DNA from: an uncultured Lachnospiraceae bacterium
GTDB taxonomy: Bacteria; Bacillota_A; Clostridia; Lachnospirales; Lachnospiraceae
Reading direction: 5' to 3'
Assembly: GCA_910577835.1 (NCBI GenBank)
Contig: CAJTOU010000085.1
Location: 1 to 5,113 of the forward strand
DNA: 5,113 nucleotides
Shown: one piece after another, positions 1-5,113 of the stretch
Numbering within the stretch: the stretch's first letter is position 1
Layout: every line of letters starts with the position of its first letter
Translations under genes and position numbers: made by a program
The notes under the pieces: generated by a model
Databases searched by the model: none
The model's input: only the letters and a program-made list of their open reading frames with translations
Told to the model about the DNA's origin: nothing

Positions 1-83
1 CCGTCGTCCGTGTACCATTTGAGGTTGGAAAAGCCGTTCTGTTTTGCGTAGGCTTCCAGAATCCGCTTCTGAGAAGAGATTTG
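1..83 (-). pseudogene. Truncated large serine recombinase, N-terminal fragment
   Basis: Read on the minus strand, codons from 83 down to 1 give Q-I-S-S-Q-K-R-I-L-E-A-Y-A-K-Q, then N-G-F-S-N-L-K-W-Y-T-D-D-G, running off the left edge. This matches the part of the resolvase N-terminal domain in large serine recombinases of clostridial integrative elements (TnpX/TndX-like), where a 'S-I-S-x-Q-K...L...YA...G-F...DDG' stretch follows the catalytic 'Y-x-R-x-S' segment. That upstream segment, with the nucleophilic serine, is absent: the codon before Q is an in-frame TGA (84-86), and the sequence beyond it does not look like recombinase in any minus-strand frame I read. The gene therefore appears broken at about position 80. 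It lies on the same strand as the defence operon and downstream of it. Family recognition rests on about 27 residues. The rest of the protein is outside the window, so it could be a long remnant or a short scrap. Confidence 0.72.
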
Positions 84-145
84 TCAAGGGTAAATTCTGC
101 GAAGTGTTCAAAACTAATAAATAGTTTCACCTTCTACAAACAATA

Positions 146-172
146 GGGGCTACTGTTAAACACGGTAGCCCT
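146..172 (-). terminator. Candidate hairpin terminator after the operon
   Basis: GGGCTAC at 147-153 pairs with GTAGCCC at 165-171. The stem extends inward through 155-156 with 162-163 after one imperfect pair (154/164), leaving a 5-base loop (157-161). On the minus strand the hairpin is followed by CTATTGTTTG, which is only moderately T-rich, so it is a weak intrinsic-type terminator. It lies about 83 bases past the stop codon of the last operon gene, where an operon end would be expected. The plus-strand side has no T run. Confidence 0.45.
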
Positions 173-254
173 CTCAATCTGTCAAGATACTCGGTTCATA
201 GATCAATCATGGACTGGGTTTCTGGCATATAACGGTCAGATAAGGATAATATGA

Positions 255-1934
255 TCAATACCCATCATTGATACTTTCAACTATAATTTTGTAAGGACCA
301 ATGCTGTACTCCTGCAGCCCTTGCTTTACATTTGCATCAAATGGAGAACTTTTCTGAAGCATATTGTACAGATCTGCAATTGTAAAATCCTTCGGTATAA
401 TTAAACGGCACTGAAGCAACTGAAACCATTGTGCCCATACAGTTTTTTCACTTGTTAATTTTTCCCCTGAATAATTTCCATGGTTCCGTCCAAGGACAAA
501 GAGAAAAATTTTAGATTTATCAATATTTTTTCTCTTGATACCATTTCCCAAATGTTCAGCAATTTCAGCCTCAGAAGTGCATTCAATCCAGTGCTTAACG
601 GATTTAACCCAGTACATTGTTTCTTTAGTATAATTCTGGGCCTTGCTATGCAATGAGCGAATAGAATCTACAGTTTGATTTTGCCATTTAAGTTGAAACA
701 ATGCTATCTCGCCGTTAATTTTATCTACCATTACCGCATCGATATCCGTGACAGCCTCACTGCCGTGTTTGATAACAATATTATGATTGATGCAAGTAAA
801 ACTATCGCCTACTATTTCATACAGTTGCTTTCTAAATATCGCCTCTCTGGAGTTAGCATTCCGTGAAAAGTCATTGGGAAACTTCTGCTGCAGAGAACTC
901 AGCAAAAAAGAGAATGGATGAAATAGTGCTCCAGCTACTGAGTGCAGATATTGATTCCTGGATATTTTAATTAGAGGTGCACAATTTACTTGTCCACGCG
1001 TGTATAACTCGCTATTGTCAGAGGACAATGACATGCACGATAATATCGCGTAAGCATCCTGCTCAGAACACTCCCGATTTTCCTGAATTAACCTAAGCGC
1101 TTCATCTTCCATTCTAACATCATAAAAAAGATTTTCTGCAAGTAGTTCTGGATGGGATGATTGTAGAAGTTCAGCAAAACGGAGGTGTTTTACCGCATAA
1201 CCATATGAATCAATGATCGCATCAGTAAAGTTGAGGTAAGCAACTCCATTAAATTTACTTTGCTCTGGAAAATAGTCCCACTCTGTGCTATGAACGCTAT
1301 CATAATAGGCAACATCATTGAAATAATTTTCTATGTTCATAGTTGAGCCGTAGCCCATAAATTCCTTCAGCCAGACAAAGCACAGTGGTCGCATCTCATC
1401 CTGGATAGTTGGCCACTGTGCTTGCAGTGTCGTAATGCGCTCATCTTTCTCCATCAATGAAAATACCAAATTTTCATAAAAATTCGTCCAGCTTGAATCG
1501 AAATGTTCAATCCACCAATTCTTCTGGATATGTTTGATTGTGCAGACGTCATCCTTAGAGCTGACGGATACATATCCGTATTTTTCCATGTCAAGTATGT
1601 ATTCGGTTTGCCCTACGATCTTACAGCTACACAGAAAGACTCTACATCGATATATCTCATCTGAGTCTGCACAAGCTAACGGTGTTGCGATAAGCGTTTC
1701 AAAATCTTTTGTCCATAGATATTTAATTAGCACCGGATAGGCATACTTTAAGATATCAAAGAATAATGTTGCACTCTGGTCGCTTTTGGTCATTGTATAA
1801 TCGTAGTATGATTTATCAATCACTTTAATACAGTTGACAAAGAAAATTTGACGTTCAACCAAAGACATCCCGCTAACTCTTTCTTCAATATATTCTATAC
1901 CATCATCGTGCAACGAACTAATAATATTTTCCAT
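255..1934 (-). CDS. Unrecognised 559-aa protein with PD-(D/E)XK-like nuclease core
   Basis: I do not recognise a named full-length family. The C-terminal third shows the pattern of a PD-(D/E)XK restriction-endonuclease-like fold: a helix with a conserved-type Glu (S-R-E-A-I-F, E364), a strand, then T-D-I-D-A-V-M-V-D (D397/D399), then A-L-F-Q-L-K-W, with the Q-x-K variant of the catalytic (D/E)-x-K at Q414-K416. A helix follows, and a hydrophobic strand K-I-F-L-F-V-L-G at about 475-482. The first 350 residues are mostly helical and rich in aromatic residues, with no signal peptide, membrane segment, helicase or ATPase motif visible. The protein is probably cytosolic. The ATG at 1934 is chosen over an upstream in-frame TTG (1943) because the strong AGGGGG ribosome site sits 9 bases before the ATG but touches the TTG. 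The gene starts 24 bases after vsr and is last in the operon. As the only other nuclease-like gene beside a methyltransferase and Vsr, it is the best candidate for the restriction subunit (inference). It could instead be an accessory nuclease or a stand-alone toxin-like effector. Confidence 0.75.
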   Translation of the reverse strand: MENIISSLHDDGIEYIEERVSGMSLVERQIFFVNCIKVIDKSYYDYTMTKSDQSATLFFDILKYAYPVLIKYLWTKDFETLIATPLACADSDEIYRCRVFLCSCKIVGQTEYILDMEKYGYVSVSSKDDVCTIKHIQKNWWIEHFDSSWTNFYENLVFSLMEKDERITTLQAQWPTIQDEMRPLCFVWLKEFMGYGSTMNIENYFNDVAYYDSVHSTEWDYFPEQSKFNGVAYLNFTDAIIDSYGYAVKHLRFAELLQSSHPELLAENLFYDVRMEDEALRLIQENRECSEQDAYAILSCMSLSSDNSELYTRGQVNCAPLIKISRNQYLHSVAGALFHPFSFLLSSLQQKFPNDFSRNANSREAIFRKQLYEIVGDSFTCINHNIVIKHGSEAVTDIDAVMVDKINGEIALFQLKWQNQTVDSIRSLHSKAQNYTKETMYWVKSVKHWIECTSEAEIAEHLGNGIKRKNIDKSKIFLFVLGRNHGNYSGEKLTSEKTVWAQWFQLLQCRLIIPKDFTIADLYNMLQKSSPFDANVKQGLQEYSIGPYKIIVESINDGY

Positions 1935-1943
1935 ATCTCTCAA

Positions 1944-1949
1944 CCCCCT
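1944..1949 (-). promoter_or_regulatory. Ribosome binding site of the PD-(D/E)XK gene
   Basis: On the minus strand this reads AGGGGG, a strong Shine-Dalgarno match in the 24-base gap after vsr. It is 9 bases from the ATG at 1934 and directly abuts the alternative TTG at 1943, so it decides the start in favour of the ATG. Confidence 0.75.
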
Positions 1950-1958
1950 AACATGCCA

Positions 1959-2372
1959 TCAAGAGATGATTTCGCTACAAAGCTTTGTTAGGCGTTTTTC
2001 CCGCACGTTCTTTTTCAGTTCGCATTCCCAAATAATCAGTACTTTCCAGCCCATGTCTATGAGCTTTCTGTAGTTCTCCTCGTCACGTTCCACATTTCGA
2101 TTTATTTTGGGTATCCAATATTCGATATTAGAAGATGGCCACACAAACCGGCCGCAGTCGTGTTTGTGCCAAAAGCAGCCATTTACAAAAATCACTGTAT
2201 GATACTTAGGCAAAACAATATCAGGGCACCCCGGCAAGGTCCGAACATTTTTTCTATATCGAAATCCTTTAGAAAACAGATACTTCCTTACAATCTCTTC
2301 CGGCTTTGAATTAGTGCTCCGAATATGTGACATATTTTTGCTGCGAACTTCTTTTGAATGATTATCAGCCAT
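1959..2372 (-). CDS. vsr: Very-short-patch mismatch endonuclease Vsr
   Basis: Vsr nicks DNA 5' of the T in T:G mismatches that arise when 5-methylcytosine deaminates within a methylated site, starting repair by DNA polymerase I and protecting cells that carry a C5 methyltransferase. The 137-residue product aligns with Escherichia coli Vsr without shift up to at least residue 117. It has the R-S-K-N-M start region with the wedge Met14, Glu25, P-D with catalytic Asp51, G-C-F-W-H with Phe67/Trp68 (DNA intercalation) and His69, zinc ligands Cys66, His71, Cys73 and Cys117, and Asp97 in N-V-E-R-D. The two differences at the active site are Val for Thr63 and Asn for His64. The E. coli protein is about 156 residues, so the C-terminus is a little shorter. 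The ATG at 2372 is chosen because it matches the E. coli start; an in-frame GTG at 2390 would add six residues. It overlaps the methyltransferase stop by 8 bases, with only a weak GAGG 12 bases upstream, which suggests translational coupling. Confidence 0.95.
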   Translation of the reverse strand: MADNHSKEVRSKNMSHIRSTNSKPEEIVRKYLFSKGFRYRKNVRTLPGCPDIVLPKYHTVIFVNGCFWHKHDCGRFVWPSSNIEYWIPKINRNVERDEENYRKLIDMGWKVLIIWECELKKNVREKRLTKLCSEIIS

Positions 2373-3993
2373 TTTCTCGTTCTGCCTCACGAAGTTTTTT
2401 TCCTAAAGTGGCCGCAAGCTGTTTAGCAATCGCCTTTGCCATAATCGGAGGTACGGCATTTCCAACCTGCTGGTATTGTTTATCTTTAGAGCCGCAAAAC
2501 ACAAAGCTATCAGGAAATGTTTGCAGCCTGGCTGCTTCTCGGATACTAATTGCCCGATCCAAAGTAGGATGAATCCACATGGACTTTCGAACATTAATCA
2601 CTGTTCCGCTTGGTTCATCATAGTTTAACCGCAAATAAATTGTATTTTGTGTCCGTTTTATATCGGTATAGGTATTGGTTTTGAGCGAGTCTTCTAAACT
2701 ATGAAAATTTTCTCCTTGATGCAGAGCTTTGAATCTTACCATTGCTACATCAGTCGTTTTAGTAATGATGTGGTTCTTCAGAATATCCGAATTCCTCAGT
2801 TGCTGTGCCATCGAACTCAACTGATCCTTATATTTCAGCGGAATTCCTTCCTCATCATCTGCTAAATCATATACCGGAGTGACATCTTCCAAATCAAAAA
2901 TTGCATCGCGAACAGTTTTATAATGTCCGTCTTTAATCTTTCTGGAAGGCAGAAATACCACAGTGGTAATACTTTTCTTAATTCCCATAACGACAAAGCG
3001 TTCCCTTTTCTGGGGCGCTCCAAAATCTGCGGCACACAAAACACCACTATTAATCACATATCCATCTTCTCCAGATGTCAGAATACTTTTTAAATAAACA
3101 AAAACTGCAAATGATCGAATATTTGCCAGGAGACCGTCTTTTTCTGTACATTCATATGAATCCACATGGATGTGGTTATCAAAGATTTCCTTAGCTTTAC
3201 TTAGCATGCGTTGAATCATAATAGCTGGCTCAATCAAGGTGTGAATCCTATCCGCTTCTAGAATGCCATCGAAATAATCCATAACTGCTTGGAATGCTTC
3301 TCTGGATTTCTGCGCAATGTAGCTGTTTGTATCGTCTCCAATATAGGTTTGAGCGATTTTGGTAAGCTTGCGCTGGTGTTTTTCTAAGGATTTTTTCATC
3401 TTATCAGCGTTTTTTTCACCTTTGTAGATGATATTCAGTTGCCGATAGTGTTTTTCAGGCCAAAGTCTCTGCTGGAGCAAATCCAAGTTTTGGACTATCT
3501 CCAATGCACCGTCAAACACAAATCCTGCGTTCAGCAAATGCAGCGGCGTGTTTTTATTCGGGATCTGATACTCCTCCACAATGTCCAGATCTGCCTCCTC
3601 CATATAGAACCGGTGAACGTCAGATCGAAGCATACTGACATTTTCCATAACGAACGCCTTGGGCTGCAGCTCTTTAATCGCTCGAATATACTGCTTTACC
3701 AGCATATTATTCTGGCTGATTGCATGGTTCTTCTGCCGATTTGCATTTGAAAACCCTTGGCAGGGAGGACCGCCAATGACAACATCAATGGTTCCGTATC
3801 TCCTCTGTATATCTGCATAATCTGCGCCGCAGACATCTCCCTGCAGCTCGACATTCAGATGGTTGCGGTGGTAAGTCGCCTGCATGTGCGGTTCCCTCTC
3901 AAAAGCAACTTTTATATCATATTTTCCTGTCTGCATGAAGCCCAAACTCAATCCACCAGCTCCTGCAAACAGATCCACTACTGAATATGGCAT
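2365..3993 (-). CDS. DNA (cytosine-5) methyltransferase, Dcm family
   Basis: It transfers a methyl group from S-adenosylmethionine to C5 of cytosine in a specific DNA site. The motifs are in canonical order: I, D-L-F-A-G-A-G-G at about 7-14 (cofactor binding); IV, G-G-P-P-C-Q-G with nucleophile Cys78; VI, E-N-V at 117-119; VIII, Q-K-R-E-R-F at about 328-333; IX, R-E-A-A-R-L-Q-T-F-P at about 485-494; X, Q-V-G-N-A-V-P-P at 509-516. All expected catalytic residues are present, so it should be active. The target-recognition region lies between VIII and IX (about 340-455); the recognised site cannot be read from sequence. At 542 residues it is longer than typical enzymes (about 330-470). The excess is mostly an insert between VI and VIII, roughly 125-300, with a lysine-rich helical stretch at about 190-215. 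The ATG at 3993 is preferred over a TTG at 4002, because the GGGAG ribosome site is 11 bases from the ATG but 2 from the TTG. It begins 5 bases after the AIPR gene stop and runs 8 bases into vsr, which fits a modification gene with its repair partner. Confidence 0.96.
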   Translation of the reverse strand: MPYSVVDLFAGAGGLSLGFMQTGKYDIKVAFEREPHMQATYHRNHLNVELQGDVCGADYADIQRRYGTIDVVIGGPPCQGFSNANRQKNHAISQNNMLVKQYIRAIKELQPKAFVMENVSMLRSDVHRFYMEEADLDIVEEYQIPNKNTPLHLLNAGFVFDGALEIVQNLDLLQQRLWPEKHYRQLNIIYKGEKNADKMKKSLEKHQRKLTKIAQTYIGDDTNSYIAQKSREAFQAVMDYFDGILEADRIHTLIEPAIMIQRMLSKAKEIFDNHIHVDSYECTEKDGLLANIRSFAVFVYLKSILTSGEDGYVINSGVLCAADFGAPQKRERFVVMGIKKSITTVVFLPSRKIKDGHYKTVRDAIFDLEDVTPVYDLADDEEGIPLKYKDQLSSMAQQLRNSDILKNHIITKTTDVAMVRFKALHQGENFHSLEDSLKTNTYTDIKRTQNTIYLRLNYDEPSGTVINVRKSMWIHPTLDRAISIREAARLQTFPDSFVFCGSKDKQYQQVGNAVPPIMAKAIAKQLAATLGKKLREAERENG

Positions 3994-3998
3994 TTTTC

Positions 3999-5113
3999 TC
4001 AATTCTCCCGCTTTTCTATTTTTGCTTCATAACGGCTCTGAAGCAACTCCCAGCAATCTTCCTTTTTGCACCACTGTCCAATATTCACGCCAGGAACTAT
4101 AGGATTCTGAAAATGTTCCCACACAAAATAGGCCAATTCTTCTATGACCCTTGCCGTCTCTGCATTGATTGTCTGGTTATTCCAGATTTCCTGCGGGTTG
4201 ATTAAATCCGAATAATATTTCCCAATCAGTGCCACGGTGTAATAGTCCTGCTGAGCTTTAAAACCACCAAATTTCAAATTCTTGATGATTTCATCGCAGC
4301 TATTGAACAGTATCACCTTGGAAATCATGTCAATGTAGCTCTGTTCAGATGGCTCAGGGAATTCACCCTTGGAGATCATATCCGAAAAATAGACAAAACT
4401 GGTTTCCAGTCCTTTACTGACAATATACGGATAGCCCTGATAGGACATCACACATTTTGCCGCTACAGTTTTAGAAATACAGCGATTCTTCGGGCAGCGG
4501 CTCTTAAATTCCTTTTTAGCTGCTGCGGTTGGTTGCCGATTCAATTCAACCAAATACTGCCCCCTGGCTCTCTCATAGAACCAATAGTCTGTCGATTTCC
4601 CCTTCGCAACAGGGATTGGTGTTGCTCTGGATAGGCGTTCCATCTTTACATGGTATGCATCATTGGCATTGAAGTCAGACATATTGATTTTATTTTGGCT
4701 GTTTGCATACTTGGAAATATTATGAATAATATCTTCCGCTTGGTCTTTTTTCTTGATAACAGACAGCTTAATCTGTACATTCACCTGATCTAGAGGGAGT
4801 TTTGACTTAAAGGCATTGTAAATCGATGCTGTAGTTTGACCGCCATTCACAATCTGCCAGCCAGTGATTTCTGTAATGGTCACAACATCTCCGCTGCTCT
4901 GACTTTCATCAATGTCAATACTGTCCGCAACAGTTGAAATACCGTTGTTGTAGGCCATAAACATTTGAGGTTCACTGGCTAACGATACCTTAATTCCTTT
5001 GTTGACCTTACCAGTTGCCTGCAGAAACGAACGGACATTCTTTTGAATCAGATCTTGCCCTTCAACTTCGTAGATCCGTGCTAAAAGTTCACCGGAGATG
5101 ACACCAATATAGC
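3999..5113 (-). CDS. AIPR-family protein, 5' end outside window
   Basis: The frame stays open from the stop at 3999 to the right edge, giving 370 visible residues; the in-frame ATG at 4964 is internal, since conserved family sequence continues upstream of it. Recognised as an AIPR (abortive infection phage resistance) protein from the run of family blocks in order: Q-K-N-V-R-S-F-L near visible residue 23, G-K-V-N-K-G-I near 34, A-Y-N-N-G-I at 53-58, W-Q-I-V-N-G-G-Q-T-T-A-S at 85-96, Y-A-N-S-Q-N-K at about 135-141, and Y-W-F-Y-E-R-A-R-G-Q-Y at about 176-186. Family members commonly occur with restriction-modification and other defence genes, but their biochemical activity is not well established. 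No membrane segment or signal peptide is seen in the visible part. It is the first operon gene in view, 5 bases before the methyltransferase start, so the two are probably co-translated. The full protein usually has roughly 200 more N-terminal residues. Confidence 0.9.
   Translation of the reverse strand, partial: YIGVISGELLARIYEVEGQDLIQKNVRSFLQATGKVNKGIKVSLASEPQMFMAYNNGISTVADSIDIDESQSSGDVVTITEITGWQIVNGGQTTASIYNAFKSKLPLDQVNVQIKLSVIKKKDQAEDIIHNISKYANSQNKINMSDFNANDAYHVKMERLSRATPIPVAKGKSTDYWFYERARGQYLVELNRQPTAAAKKEFKSRCPKNRCISKTVAAKCVMSYQGYPYIVSKGLETSFVYFSDMISKGEFPEPSEQSYIDMISKVILFNSCDEIIKNLKFGGFKAQQDYYTVALIGKYYSDLINPQEIWNNQTINAETARVIEELAYFVWEHFQNPIVPGVNIGQWCKKEDCWELLQSRYEAKIEKREN
4005..4009 (-). 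promoter_or_regulatory. Ribosome binding site of the methyltransferase gene
   Basis: GGGAG on the minus strand lies inside the last codons of the AIPR gene, 11 bases before the ATG at 3993 and 2 bases before the TTG at 4002. The spacing rules out the TTG as the usual start and supports coupling of the two genes. Confidence 0.6.

Noticed and set aside
160..185. TTGACA-like -35 box on the minus strand (180-185) with a possible -10 at 17 bases
   Set aside because: The hexamer at the -10 position is TGTTTA, a poor match, and the region overlaps the terminator hairpin with no intact gene downstream.
200..232. Minus-strand mini-ORF (about 10 codons beginning M-P-E-T-Q) between the operon and the terminator
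   Set aside because: It is too short, has no convincing ribosome site and no recognisable similarity.
201..268. Repeated GATCAAT at 201-207 and 253-259
   Set aside because: It is only seven bases long in AT-rich sequence and has no partner elsewhere, so it is most likely chance.
1941..1943. TTG start for the PD-(D/E)XK protein
   Set aside because: It directly abuts the AGGGGG ribosome site, leaving no spacer, whereas the ATG at 1934 has a 9-base spacer.
2388..2390. GTG start for Vsr, adding six residues
   Set aside because: The ATG at 2372 aligns exactly with the start of E. coli Vsr, and numbering of all catalytic and zinc residues then agrees.
3439..3984. Plus-strand open frames opposite the methyltransferase gene
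   Set aside because: They lie wholly antisense to a well-supported coding region and their translations show no domain, family resemblance or good ribosome site.
4000..4002. TTG start for the methyltransferase, adding three residues
   Set aside because: The ribosome site GGGAG would be only 2 bases away; the ATG at 3993 has workable spacing and places the D-L-F-A-G-A-G-G motif at the usual distance from the N-terminus.
1..5113. CRISPR array, tRNA or rRNA gene, complete insertion sequence
   Set aside because: No regularly spaced repeats, tRNA-like cloverleaf, rRNA-like stretch or transposase-like reading frame was seen on reading both strands.

Overview
The window holds a compact operon of DNA-modification and defence genes, all read on the minus strand, that ends beside a broken mobile-element recombinase gene. 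The base composition is AT-leaning, the Shine-Dalgarno sites are purine-rich, and the recombinase fragment resembles the large serine recombinases of clostridial integrative elements. Together these suggest a low-GC Firmicute, probably Clostridia (gut Lachnospiraceae or Ruminococcaceae type). This assignment is an inference; nothing in the window fixes the species.

In order of transcription, from the right edge to the left: (1) the C-terminal 370 residues of an AIPR-family protein (named for abortive infection phage resistance), whose 5' end lies outside the window; (2) a C5 cytosine DNA methyltransferase of 542 residues with all main motifs and an unusual insert of about 165-170 residues between motifs VI and VIII; (3) a Vsr-type mismatch endonuclease of 137 residues, whose start overlaps the methyltransferase stop by 8 bases; (4) a 559-residue protein with no recognised full-length family but a visible PD-(D/E)XK-type nuclease core near residues 360-485; (5) a hairpin that may terminate the operon. 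The gaps are 5 bases, an 8-base overlap and 24 bases, so one transcript is very likely.

Beyond the operon, the leftmost 80 or so bases encode, on the same strand, an N-terminal segment of a large serine recombinase. It lacks everything upstream of the Q-I-S-S-Q-K stretch, including the catalytic serine region, and a TGA sits in frame directly before the conserved part. The simplest reading is that the defence cassette lies in, or next to, a disrupted recombinase gene of an integrative element.

Likely joint function (inference): the methyltransferase marks host DNA, Vsr repairs the T:G mismatches left when 5-methylcytosine deaminates, and the PD-(D/E)XK protein is the best candidate in the window for the matching restriction nuclease. 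The AIPR protein points to a larger system. Groupings of C5 methyltransferase, Vsr and AIPR with a MORC-like ATPase, a Z1-domain protein and a PD-(D/E)XK protein have been described by comparative genomics, and the missing partners could lie just beyond the right edge.
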